The notes under the pieces: model-generated | Told to the model about the DNA's origin: nothing | The model's database searches: none | What the model saw: the letters and a program-made list of their open reading frames with translations, nothing else | Source: Desulfovibrio sp. | GTDB lineage: Bacteria > Desulfobacterota > Desulfovibrionia > Desulfovibrionales > Desulfovibrionaceae | Direction of reading: 5' to 3' | NCBI RefSeq assembly: GCF_014803725.1 | Contig: NZ_JAAVBE010000003.1 | Location: 42,473 to 86,476, forward strand | DNA: 44,004 nucleotides | Shown: in pieces, positions 18,607 through 26,805 of the stretch | Position numbering within the stretch: the first letter of the stretch is position 1 | Layout: every line of letters begins with the position of its first letter | Made by a program: the position numbers and the translations under genes

Positions 18607-20097
18607 TCAGGCCTCGGCCTTCTTCGCCGCCTTGTATTCGTCATAGAAGGACTTGATGAGCACGAGCGCGCTCAGCCCGAGCATCACCAAGACCACCGGG
18701 CTCGTGTAAAAGATGGCGTAATCGTTGTGCGAGATGCTGAGAGCGCGCCTGAAATTGGCCTCGGCGATGGGCTCGAGGATCATGGCGAGCAACAGCGGCG
18801 GCAGCGGGAAGCGGCACTTGAGCATGAGGTAGCCGAGCACGCCGAACACCGCCACGATGAGCAGGTCAAAGGTGGAATTGTTCACCGCAAAGCCGCCGAT
18901 GACGCACAGCGTCACCACGATGGGCATGAGCACGCCGCTCGGGATGGCGGTGATCTTGTTGGCCCCGCGCACGGCCGCGAGCCCGCAGACCAGCATGAGC
19001 ACATTGGCGATGATGAAGGCCGCGAAGATGCCGTAGACCGTGACGGGATGCTCGATGAAGAGCAGCGGCCCGGGCGTGAGCCCCTGGATCATGAGCGCGC
19101 CGAGCATGATGGCGGTCACGATGTCGCCGGGCACGCCCAGGGTGAGCAGCGGGATGAGGGCGCCGCCGCAGACCGCGTTGTTGGAGGACTCGGTGGCCGC
19201 GATGCCCTCGAGGCAGCCCTTGCCGAAGAGCTGGGGCGTCTTCGAGTGCCGCCTGGCCTCGGAATAGGCGAAAAAGGTGGCCGCGCTCACGCCCGTGGCC
19301 GGGATGATGCCGATGGCCGTGCCGATGACCGAGGAGCGGAGGAAGTTGAAGGCGTTGGAGGTCAGGTCGCGCAGCGTGAGTCCCTGCTTCGAGATGGCGC
19401 CGCTCTTGAGCTGCACGCCGCGGATGACATCCTCCACCGTGTTCAGCACCTGGGACATGGCGAAAAGGCCCACGAGCACGGGCACGAGCGAAAGCCCGTT
19501 GAAGAGGTCGGGCATGTCGAAGGTGTTGCGCATGTCGCCCGTCACCGGGTCAAGGCCGATGGTGGCGAAAAACAGCCCGAGGCAGGCCGAGATGAGGCCC
19601 TTGACGAGCTGCCCCTGCGAGAGGGAGGCCACGATGGTCAGCCCGAAGACGGCCACGGCGAAATATTCCGGCGCGGAAAAGGACATGGCCGCCCGGGCCA
19701 GCAGCGGCGCCACGGAAACGAGGGCGAGAGCGCTGAAGATGCCGCCGATGAACGAGGCCACCGTCGCCATGTCGAGCGCCCTGCGCGACTCGCCCTTGGC
19801 CGTAAGCGCGGGCCCCTCGAGCATGGTGGCCGCGGCCGAGACCGTGCCGGGCGTGCCCACGAGGATGGCGGTGATGCAGCCGCCGTAGATGGCGCCGCAA
19901 TACATGCCGAGCAGGGCCGAAAAGGCCTCCACCGAGGGCATGCCGAAGGTCAGGGGGATGAGCAGGGCCACGCCCATGGCCGCGGTGAGCCCGGGCAGCG
20001 CCCCGAAGATGATGCCGAGCACGACCCCCATGAGGTTGGCGAGGATGGCGTTCAGGCTCAGGGCGCTCAGGATGCCGTCGAGGATGGGTGTCAGCAT
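18607..20097 (-). CDS. tctA: TTT transporter large permease TctA
   Basis: 496-residue polytopic membrane protein with 11-12 predicted TM helices. The conserved GALPGLTAAMGVALLIPLTF and the second half's IGIIPATGVSAATFFAY are the duplicated signature loops of TctA. It couples solute import to an ion gradient with TctB and a periplasmic TctC. ATG 20097 has a strong GGGAGG ribosome site. It lies 21 bases after tctB and 51 before the M20 gene. Length is standard for the family. Confidence 0.96.
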   Translation of the reverse strand: MLTPILDGILSALSLNAILANLMGVVLGIIFGALPGLTAAMGVALLIPLTFGMPSVEAFSALLGMYCGAIYGGCITAILVGTPGTVSAAATMLEGPALTAKGESRRALDMATVASFIGGIFSALALVSVAPLLARAAMSFSAPEYFAVAVFGLTIVASLSQGQLVKGLISACLGLFFATIGLDPVTGDMRNTFDMPDLFNGLSLVPVLVGLFAMSQVLNTVEDVIRGVQLKSGAISKQGLTLRDLTSNAFNFLRSSVIGTAIGIIPATGVSAATFFAYSEARRHSKTPQLFGKGCLEGIAATESSNNAVCGGALIPLLTLGVPGDIVTAIMLGALMIQGLTPGPLLFIEHPVTVYGIFAAFIIANVLMLVCGLAAVRGANKITAIPSGVLMPIVVTLCVIGGFAVNNSTFDLLIVAVFGVLGYLMLKCRFPLPPLLLAMILEPIAEANFRRALSISHNDYAIFYTSPVVLVMLGLSALVLIKSFYDEYKAAKKAEA

Positions 20098-20118
20098 GGT
20101 TCCTCCCGCGGGGCGGAC

Positions 20119-20604
20119 TTAGGGCAGCATGACCTGGAAAAACCAGCCGAAGGCGACGAGCAGGCACACCGTCGTCAGGCTGGCCACAAGAAAGACCTCC
20201 AGCGGCTTTCGGCGCCCGAGCAGCGGCAGCGCGAGGCAGAGGAAGAAGAAGGTGCTGACGCCGAAGGCCCCGCCCCAGGCGAAGGGCGGCGACTCCATGT
20301 GCGCGAAGACATCGCCGAGGCCGATGACGCCGGCGAGGTAGAGAAAGAACAGCCCCACGAAGGCGCCCACCTTCTTGAGCACGCGCCGGTCGGGCCAGTA
20401 GGGCCTGGCGGGCGCGCGCACGAAGCCCTTGACGATGAGCACCGCGCTCAGGAAGGAGAGCAGGATGAGCACCGCTTTGGGCACGCCGGCGGGGCCGATG
20501 TTCTCGAGGGTGCCCCCGGCCGGAAGCTCCGCAACGCTTGAAAAGCCGATGGCGCAAAAGACGAGCAGAAGGAGGCCGCTTACAACGTCGGTGGGGCTTT
20601 TCAT
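20119..20604 (-). CDS. tctB: TTT transporter small permease TctB
   Basis: 161 residues, four TM helices (about 8-26, 42-60, 84-104 and 122-155). This is the usual TctB size and topology, and the protein is the poorly conserved partner of TctA. ATG 20604 follows GGAG, and the stop lies 21 bases before tctA. The assignment rests on topology and on the tctB-tctA gene order. No unusual features. Confidence 0.9.
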   Translation of the reverse strand: MKSPTDVVSGLLLLVFCAIGFSSVAELPAGGTLENIGPAGVPKAVLILLSFLSAVLIVKGFVRAPARPYWPDRRVLKKVGAFVGLFFLYLAGVIGLGDVFAHMESPPFAWGGAFGVSTFFFLCLALPLLGRRKPLEVFLVASLTTVCLLVAFGWFFQVMLP

Positions 20605-20623
20605 GGGCCGGCTCCGCGTGGGG

Positions 20624-21346
20624 CTAGAGATTTTGCACCGTATAGGGGTGGTTGCGCCTGACGGACTTCAGGTGCTCCATCACCGCGGCGCGGCATTCGG
20701 GGATGGAACGGCGCTCCAGCGCGTCGATGATCCTCAGGTGCGTCTCCACGGAGAACTGCCGCCATTCGGCGTCGCGAAGTTCGGGCGAGCGGCAGTGTTT
20801 GTAGCGCGCATTGATGGCCTTGATGATTTCCACAAGCGCCTGGTTGCCGCTGCACTGGGCAAGCACGGTATGGAAGGTGGCGTCGAGGTCGCCGTCGTCC
20901 TGCCCGGTGAGGAGGCGCCGCTGCTGGTCACAGGTGATGATCTTGAGCTGGTCGAGCTGCTCCCTCGTGTGGCGCAGGCAGGCGAGCTCGGCGATTTGCG
21001 GCTCCAGCAGCTCTCGGGCCTCGAGAATATCGTCGAATGCCCCGAGCTCCTCCATGACCGCCGGCGAAAGCGGGATGGCAGCGGACGCCGTGCAGACATA
21101 GGTGCCGTCGCCCTGCCGGCTTGTGAGCAGCCCGCGCGCCACCAGCACCTGGATGGCCTTGCGCAGGCTTGCCCGCGAAACACCGAGCGTTTCGGCGAGG
21201 ACGCGCTCGGGCGGCAACTTGTCCCCTTCCTGAAACTTGCCTTCGCGGATGAAGCGCCACAGCTTGTCCAGCAATATCTGGAGAGCCGAGGACGTTTTTT
21301 CGCGCGGCGGGAGGTATTGGATCTTGGAGGCGGTTCGAGGTTCCAT
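20624..21346 (-). CDS. GntR-family regulator, FadR/FCD subgroup
   Basis: 240 residues. The N-terminal winged helix (about 20-85) includes KLPPERVLAETLGVSRASLRKAIQVLVARGLL and the wing SRQGDGTYV. The all-helical FCD ligand domain (about 100-225) has Asp/His residues typical of metal- or carboxylate-binding members (DLDATFHTVL and ETHLRIIDAL). It is the first gene of the TTT operon, so it probably controls it and itself. ATG 21346 has no ribosome site, and the predicted transcription start lies only a few bases upstream. The mRNA may therefore be leaderless. Confidence 0.9.
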   Translation of the reverse strand: MEPRTASKIQYLPPREKTSSALQILLDKLWRFIREGKFQEGDKLPPERVLAETLGVSRASLRKAIQVLVARGLLTSRQGDGTYVCTASAAIPLSPAVMEELGAFDDILEARELLEPQIAELACLRHTREQLDQLKIITCDQQRRLLTGQDDGDLDATFHTVLAQCSGNQALVEIIKAINARYKHCRSPELRDAEWRQFSVETHLRIIDALERRSIPECRAAVMEHLKSVRRNHPYTVQNL

Positions 21347-21354
21347 CAGTGGCG

Positions 21355-21383
21355 AGTATGGAACATTGTGCTTTTTGTGTCAA
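21355..21383 (-). promoter_or_regulatory. Sigma70-type promoter of the gntR-tct operon, with possible operator half-sites
   Basis: On the minus strand a perfect TTGACA (21383-21378) and CATACT (21360-21355) are 17 bases apart in an AT-rich stretch. The start would fall about 2-4 bases before the gntR ATG. TGGTCGTGA and TGGTTGACA lie in direct order across the -35. Their TGGT cores resemble FadR/FCD-type half-sites, so autoregulation is plausible. Confidence 0.6.
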
Positions 21384-21909
21384 CCATTTTCACGACCAAA
21401 GAAATATTTATATCTCATAGATATTTATCATCTTTTTTATTTCATAAAGGGAAAAAATGAAAATTGGGCAGAAAAGGTATGCTAATGGTCTGGATTTTTC
21501 CCTGACCTTAACTCCATTTTTCGGCGCAAGGGGCGCCCACGGGCGCGGGCTCGCAGCGGACGACAATGCCGGGGGCCGCAGACTGTGGGGATGGACGCGG
21601 CCGCAGGGAAAAAGGGGCAACGGCGAAGGTTTCCGACCGTGGACAAAAAAGGGGGGGTGAGGAGACGGAAGGAAGGTCAGGAACTGACTGGAGCGGAGGA
21701 AGAGGGCTGGCCGGGAGCCTGGGATGGTAAGGAGATCAGCGATTTAAGAATGTATGCGGAAAAGCCCACGCCAGCGCACCCGGGCGGCGGAGGCACGGGA
21801 CGGCCGCGGGCATGCGGAGTGCCCCGGGCATGCCCGCCGGTGCCCAAGTGCCGGGTGGTCATGGGCGCCCTGCGCAGCGGGGAGCTGTTTTACCGCTGCG
21901 GCGCCGCTC
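21384..21909. other. Intergenic region between the gntR promoter and polA
   Basis: About 525 bases with no convincing gene on either strand. The part next to gntR (to about 21500) is AT-rich, then GC-rich. It contains a perfect 10-bp inverted repeat (21806-21815 with 21828-21837, arms GCGGGCATGC) and an 8-bp stem just after polA (21873-21880 with 21893-21900). Short open frames here are Arg/Gly-rich and unlike proteins. Confidence 0.5.
21806..21837. repeat. Perfect 10-bp inverted repeat downstream of polA
   Basis: GCGGGCATGC and its exact complement flank a 12-base loop. There is no T-tract on either side. It may form a transcript-end stem for polA or a protein-binding palindrome. The sequence alone does not decide. 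Confidence 0.55.
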
Positions 21910-24654
21910 TCAGTGCGCGCTGCCCCAGTCGCGGCCATAGCCCCAATCCACCACGAGCGGCACGGAAAGTTCGACGCCGCCGGGCCTCACCGACTCCATG
22001 AGGCCGGCCACGCGCGCCCCGGCCTCCCTGGCGCCGGCTTCGGGCAGCTCCAGCACGAGCTCGTCATGCACCTGGAGCACGAGGCCGGCCTTGAGCCGGC
22101 GCAGCTCCGCATCTTCGGCCGCGGCGATCATGGCGAGCTTGATGACATCCGCGGCCGAGCCCTGGATGACCGTGTTCACGGCCTGGCGCTGGGCCTGCGC
22201 CGCTGTCTGCCCGTTGGCGGAGAGGATGCCGGGCAGCCAGCGCCGCCGCCCGGCCAGCGTCACCACATAGCCGCGCTCGCGCGCGCCCTCGATGACGCGC
22301 TCGTAAAAGGCCTTGAGCCCCGTGAGGCGCGCGAAATAGCGGTCGATGAAGGCCCGCGCCTCGGCCGTGGATATCTTGAGCTCCTGCCCGAGCTTGTTGG
22401 CGCCCATGCCGTAAATGAGGCCGAAATTGATGGTCTTGGCCATGCGCCGCTGGTCGGGCAGCACCTTGTCCTGCGGCATGTCGAAGACGAGGGCCGCAGT
22501 GCGGGCGTGGATGTCCTCCCCCTCGCGGAAGGCGTCCAGCAGGGCCGGATCCTGCGACATGTGGGCGAGGATGCGTAGCTCGATCTGCGAATAATCGGCC
22601 GAAACGAGGGCATTGCCCGGGCCGGCCACGAAGCAGGCCCGCATGCGCTTGCCGAGCGGCCCGCGCACCGGGATGTTCTGGAGGTTGGGGTTGCTGGAGG
22701 AAATGCGGCCCGTGGCCGTGGCCTCCTGGTTGAAGGTGGTGTGGATGCGGTCATGCGCGTCCATGTGCAGGGGCAACGGCTCAAGATAGGTGGAGCGCAT
22801 CTTCTCCAGCTTGCGGTACTGGAGGATGTTCTGCACGATGGGCGCGTCCGGCGCGAGGCGTTCCAGGGTCTCCTGGCTGGTGGAGGGCTGGCCGCCGCGG
22901 GTCTTCTTGGGCGCGGGCAGGCGCAGACGTTCGTACAGCACCTCCCCGAGCTTCCGCGCGGAGCGGATGTTGAACTCGCCGCCCGCCTCGGCATAAACCT
23001 CGCGGGTGAGCGTATCGAGCTCGCGCTGCACGTCGTCGAGAAAACTGCGGAAGGCCGCGGGGTCGATGGCGATGCCGCGCTCCTCCATGGCGGCGAGCAC
23101 GGGCACCAGCGGCAGCTCCAGCTTTTCATAGAGTCGCGTGAGCTCGTTGGCCGCGAGCTGCGCCGAGAGCGTGTGCGCCATGCCCAAGCCCACGATGGCC
23201 GGGCCGCGCCCCTCGAGGCCCAAGGCGTCGCTCCAGCGGGCCGCGAGGCGCGACCAGCCGTATTCCCCGGCCTCGGGCCCGAGCAGGTAGGCCGCGAGCC
23301 CCAGGTCGAGCACGCGGATGTTCAGCAGTCCCTTCCAGAAGGGCGCGGCCAGAAGCAGGCTCTTCAGGTCGGCCACGGCCACTTCCGCCGCTTTTTCCAC
23401 CCAGGCGCACAATTCCGTCATGGGGCCTGTCCAGGCATATTCCGTCACGCTGGCGAGCACCGTGGCCGGCGCGGGCTCCACGCCGCCGGCCTTTGCCTCG
23501 GCGGGGGCCACGGCCACGCGCGGCGGCCGCGCGGGGCCCTCGGCCCAGATGAGGGCCACGGTGCGCCCCTCGCAGGGCGGGAGCTGCCCGACCTCTGCTA
23601 CTTCCTCGGCGGCGGGTATGGCGGGCACGCCCAGCTCGAGCTGTGCGCCGGCCTTCCCGGCCCCGGCGGGGGCGTCCCCGCTTGCCTCCCGGGCCGCATT
23701 GGCCCGGTCTTCCGGCGCGCCGGCGGCCGCCGCGGCCATGTCCGGCGCGGTCACATGGGGCGCCCCTGCCTGCACGAGCGCCGCTATCTCGCGCCTGAGC
23801 GCGAAAAGCTCGTATTCCTGCGCAAGCTCCCGACATTCGGCGATATTGATGGGCCCCACGTCGAGCGCGCCAAGGTCGATATCCGCGCACACGCCGCGCG
23901 AAAGCCTGGTGAGCTCGCGCCAGGTGAACATGTCCTCAAGATGCGGGCGCAACTTGTCCTGCAACTTGGGCGGCAGGAGGGCAAAGTGGTCGCGGATGTC
24001 CTCCAGCGTGGGGCAGATGGCGAAGATCTGGCGCGCGGTCTTGGGGCCGATGCCGGGCACGCCGGGGATATTGTCGCTCGCATCGCCCACGAGGGCCTGC
24101 ACGTCGGCCCACTGGGCCGGGGTGACGCCGTTCTCGGCCTCGAAGTCCGCCTCGGTGATCAGGCGCTCGTCCTTGGAGCCCGGGTCCCACATATAGACGT
24201 TGGGCGCGAGGCACTGCTTCAAATCCTTGTCGCCGCTGATGATGACCACCGGCAGTTCCGGCGCGAAGCGCGCGGCGAGCGCCGCGATGCAGTCGTCGGC
24301 CTCGCAGCCCCGGGACTCCTCGAAGGCGAGGCCGAGCGCGTGCACCATGCGCTCGATGGGCGGCAGCTGTTTGGCGAGGTCTTCGGGCATGGCCTCGCGG
24401 TTGGCCTTGTAGTCGGCATAGATCTCATGCCGGAAGTTCTTGCCCCGCCCGTCCTTGAGAAAGAGGAAATGTTTGGGCTTTTCCTCGCGCAGGATGCGCA
24501 GGAGCACGCGCGTGACCACAACGAGGGCATTGGTGGGGAAGCCGTCGGAGCGCTGCATGTGGCGATTGGCGAAAAAGCCCCTGTAGATGAAGGCCGTGCC
24601 GTCCATGAGGAAAACGGGGTCCACGTTGAGGCCGAGACGTTGCTTGAGCGACAT
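21910..24654 (-). CDS. polA: DNA polymerase I
   Basis: 914 residues. The 5'-3' exonuclease (about 1-300) has FLMDGTAFIYRGFFA, EADDCIAALAARFA, VVIISGDKDLKQ and DNIPGVPGIGPKTA. A roughly 60-residue Ala/Gly/Pro-rich insertion follows. Next is a degenerate 3'-5' exonuclease domain in which the acidic DxE motif and the later Asp residues are not recognisable. The polymerase domain has motif A SADYSQIELRILAHMS, motif B RRMAKTINFGLIYGM and motif C LVLQVHDELVLE. It fills gaps after RNA-primer and lesion removal. ATG 24654 gives a family-typical N-terminus, but its ribosome site is weak. The gene is divergent from mlaE. Confidence 0.96.
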   Translation of the reverse strand: MSLKQRLGLNVDPVFLMDGTAFIYRGFFANRHMQRSDGFPTNALVVVTRVLLRILREEKPKHFLFLKDGRGKNFRHEIYADYKANREAMPEDLAKQLPPIERMVHALGLAFEESRGCEADDCIAALAARFAPELPVVIISGDKDLKQCLAPNVYMWDPGSKDERLITEADFEAENGVTPAQWADVQALVGDASDNIPGVPGIGPKTARQIFAICPTLEDIRDHFALLPPKLQDKLRPHLEDMFTWRELTRLSRGVCADIDLGALDVGPINIAECRELAQEYELFALRREIAALVQAGAPHVTAPDMAAAAAGAPEDRANAAREASGDAPAGAGKAGAQLELGVPAIPAAEEVAEVGQLPPCEGRTVALIWAEGPARPPRVAVAPAEAKAGGVEPAPATVLASVTEYAWTGPMTELCAWVEKAAEVAVADLKSLLLAAPFWKGLLNIRVLDLGLAAYLLGPEAGEYGWSRLAARWSDALGLEGRGPAIVGLGMAHTLSAQLAANELTRLYEKLELPLVPVLAAMEERGIAIDPAAFRSFLDDVQRELDTLTREVYAEAGGEFNIRSARKLGEVLYERLRLPAPKKTRGGQPSTSQETLERLAPDAPIVQNILQYRKLEKMRSTYLEPLPLHMDAHDRIHTTFNQEATATGRISSSNPNLQNIPVRGPLGKRMRACFVAGPGNALVSADYSQIELRILAHMSQDPALLDAFREGEDIHARTAALVFDMPQDKVLPDQRRMAKTINFGLIYGMGANKLGQELKISTAEARAFIDRYFARLTGLKAFYERVIEGARERGYVVTLAGRRRWLPGILSANGQTAAQAQRQAVNTVIQGSAADVIKLAMIAAAEDAELRRLKAGLVLQVHDELVLELPEAGAREAGARVAGLMESVRPGGVELSVPLVVDWGYGRDWGSAH

Positions 24655-24711
24655 GGCAGTCCATCCAGAGGGGCGCGCCCGGCCCCCAAGGGCGGACAGC
24701 GCCGGGAAAAA

Positions 24712-24751
24712 GTGTCAGGAGCGCGACACGCTTGCGCTTACCGGGCCGCGT
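24712..24751 (+). promoter_or_regulatory. Candidate promoter of the mla operon
   Basis: GCGACA (24723-24728) and TATGAT (24746-24751) are 17 bases apart. The -10 matches the consensus in five of six positions. GTGTC (24712-24716) and GACAC (24725-24729) form an inverted repeat whose right arm overlaps the -35. The ATG at 24768 lies about 16 bases after the -10, leaving a very short leader. Confidence 0.45.
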
Positions 24752-24767
24752 GGCATATGATAACGGC

Positions 24768-25895
24768 ATGGAAACGAGCCCGCAAGTGACGGCTGGCGCC
24801 GTCGGCGGCGTCTGGCGCGTCAGCGTGGGCGGCTGCTGGAACCTGGACACCCCCTGGCCGGAAACGGCCGACGCGGCGCTCGGCGGCCTTGCCGACCAGC
24901 GCCTGACCGGGCTCACCCTCACCGCAAGCGGCCTCGATTCTTGGGACAGCAGCCTGCTCGTCTTCCTCGTGCAGCTCGTCCGGCGCGCGCGGGCGCGCAA
25001 GCTCAAGGTCACGCTCGACCTCCCCGAAGGGCTCAAGCGCCTCATCGAGATGGCCTTCGCCGTGCCGCCCCGCGCCGGCGCGGAACGCGAGACCGAGCGC
25101 GGCGGCGCCTTCGAGCGCATCGGCGCGGCCGCCCTGGCGCTCCCCCCGCGCATCGCGGATTTTCTCTCCTTTCTGGGCGACGTGAGCATCGCCGTCTGGA
25201 ACCTCATCATCGGCCGCTCGCGCATGCGCTCGCACGACTTCATCAGCGCCATGTATGAGTGCGGCGTGCAGTCGCTGCCCATCATCTCGCTCACGAGCAT
25301 GCTCTTCGGGCTCATCCTCGCCTTTGTGGGCGCGGTGCAGCTCACCCAGTTCGGCGCGCAGATCTATGTGGCGGGGCTCGTGGGCATCGGCATGCTGCGC
25401 GTCATGGGCGCGGTCATGGTGGGGGTGGTCATGTCCGGCCGCATCGGCGCGGCCTATGCGGCGCTCATCGGCACCATGCAGGTCAACGAGGAGGTGGACG
25501 CCCTCGAGACCCTCGGCATCTCGCCGGTGGACTTCCTCGTGTTGCCGCGCGTGCTCGCGCTCATGCTCATGGTGCCCCTGCTCACACTCTACGCCGACCT
25601 CATGGGCATCATCGGCGGCTACCTCGTGGGCACGCTCATGCTGAACCTCAACCCCATGCAATATCTTCAGGCGACAGCGCAGATGGTGCCCTACCGTCAG
25701 ATCCTCATCGGGCTCGTCTACGGCACCCTGTTCGGCGTGGTCATCGCCATCGCGGGCTGCTACCAGGGCATGCGCTGCGGCCGGAGCGCCATGGCCGTGG
25801 GCCAGACCACCACGCGGGCCGTGGTCAATTCCATCGTGGGCATCATCGTCATGACGGCCATCATCACCATCATCTGCAACGTGCTCGGCGTCTGA
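24768..25895 (+). CDS. mlaE: MlaE-type lipid ABC permease with fused STAS domain
   Basis: 375 residues from ATG 24768. Residues about 10-100 form a STAS-like domain (LTLTASGLDSWDSSLLVFLVQLVRRA, with the DSS site typical of MlaB/SpoIIAA-like proteins). The MlaE permease follows (about 120-375, five to six TM helices). It has the conserved GLILAFVGAVQLTQFGA, MVGVVMSGRIGAAYAALIGTM and VNEEVDALETLGISPVDFLV. In E. coli MlaB is a separate STAS protein; here it appears fused to the permease. It forms the inner-membrane channel of a phospholipid transporter with MlaF and MlaD. The frame extends upstream to 24732 with poor sequence. Confidence 0.93.
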   Translation: METSPQVTAGAVGGVWRVSVGGCWNLDTPWPETADAALGGLADQRLTGLTLTASGLDSWDSSLLVFLVQLVRRARARKLKVTLDLPEGLKRLIEMAFAVPPRAGAERETERGGAFERIGAAALALPPRIADFLSFLGDVSIAVWNLIIGRSRMRSHDFISAMYECGVQSLPIISLTSMLFGLILAFVGAVQLTQFGAQIYVAGLVGIGMLRVMGAVMVGVVMSGRIGAAYAALIGTMQVNEEVDALETLGISPVDFLVLPRVLALMLMVPLLTLYADLMGIIGGYLVGTLMLNLNPMQYLQATAQMVPYRQILIGLVYGTLFGVVIAIAGCYQGMRCGRSAMAVGQTTTRAVVNSIVGIIVMTAIITIICNVLGV

Positions 25896-25902
25896 GGGAC
25901 AT

Positions 25903-26805
25903 ATGGCCGATACCTCGCTTGCCTCCACCGCTGCCACAGCCGGGCCGCCGCCGGATTCCGCCCTCAGCGTGCGCGACCTCCAGGTGGGCTATGGTTCCTA
26001 TGTGCTCATGCGGCATGTGAGCTTCGAGGTGCGCAAGGGCGACATCTTCTTCATCATGGGCGGGTCCGGCTGCGGCAAGAGCACCCTCCTGCATGTGCTC
26101 ATGGGCCTCAAGCGCCCGCAGGCCGGCAAGGAATTTTTCGGCAAGGTGGACTTCTGGGGCGGCACGGAAGCCCAGCGCCGCGCCGCCATGCGGCATGCCG
26201 GCGTGCTCTTCCAGAGCGGCGCCCTCTGGAGCTCCATGACGCTGGCCGAGAATGTGGGCCTGCCGCTCCAGCAGTATACCGACCTCGACGACGACGAGAT
26301 CCGCGAGCTCGCCTCGCTCAAGCTCGCGCTGGTGGGCCTCGCGGGCTTTGAGGATTATTACCCGGCGGAGATCAGCGGCGGCATGAGCAAGCGGGCGGGC
26401 CTCGCCCGGGCGCTGGCGCTGGACCCGGAGATCCTCTTTCTCGACGAGCCCTCGGCCGGGCTCGACCCGGTGAGCTCCAACCTCCTGGACGAGCTCATCC
26501 AGGAGCTGCGCGACACCCTGGGCGCGACCTTCGTCATCGTGTCGCACGAGCTCGCGAGCATCTTCAGCATCGCCACCAACGGCATCTTCCTCGACGTGAA
26601 GACGCGCACGGTGACGGCAAAAGGCAACCCCCGCGAACTTGCCGAAGATCCGCACACCCAGGAGGACGCCCTGCTCTTCCTCACGCGCGGCGGCAAGAAC
26701 CCGCTCCGGCCGCAAGGCTGCCCGGCGGCATCCCCCTCGCCACCCGGCGGCGCGCCCGCAGCAGCCGCTTCCCCCGAACCACGGGCCAAGGACGAAAACG
26801 CATGA
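25903..26805 (+). CDS. mlaF: MlaF-type ABC ATPase
   Basis: 300 residues with Walker A GGSGCGKST, Q-loop LFQSGALW, signature ISGGMSKRAGLARAL, Walker B ILFLDEPSAGLDP and H-loop VSHEL. The LFQSGALWSSMTLAENV segment is characteristic of MlaF-like enzymes. A Pro/Ala-rich tail (from about 265) is longer than usual. It begins seven bases after mlaE and overlaps mlaD by four (ATGA), so translation is coupled. It powers lipid movement by the Mla complex. Confidence 0.94.
   Translation: MADTSLASTAATAGPPPDSALSVRDLQVGYGSYVLMRHVSFEVRKGDIFFIMGGSGCGKSTLLHVLMGLKRPQAGKEFFGKVDFWGGTEAQRRAAMRHAGVLFQSGALWSSMTLAENVGLPLQQYTDLDDDEIRELASLKLALVGLAGFEDYYPAEISGGMSKRAGLARALALDPEILFLDEPSAGLDPVSSNLLDELIQELRDTLGATFVIVSHELASIFSIATNGIFLDVKTRTVTAKGNPRELAEDPHTQEDALLFLTRGGKNPLRPQGCPAASPSPPGGAPAAAASPEPRAKDENA

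Noticed and set aside
17314-20541. A 1075-codon plus-strand open frame opposite M20, tctA and tctB
   Set aside because: It has a long run of His/Asp/Gly/Gln-rich sequence with no membrane or catalytic pattern, and reads as a GC-skew shadow of conserved minus-strand genes.
21457-21660. A 67-codon plus-strand frame in the gntR-polA gap
   Set aside because: Gly/Arg/Lys-rich, no ribosome site and no recognisable pattern. The region looks non-coding.
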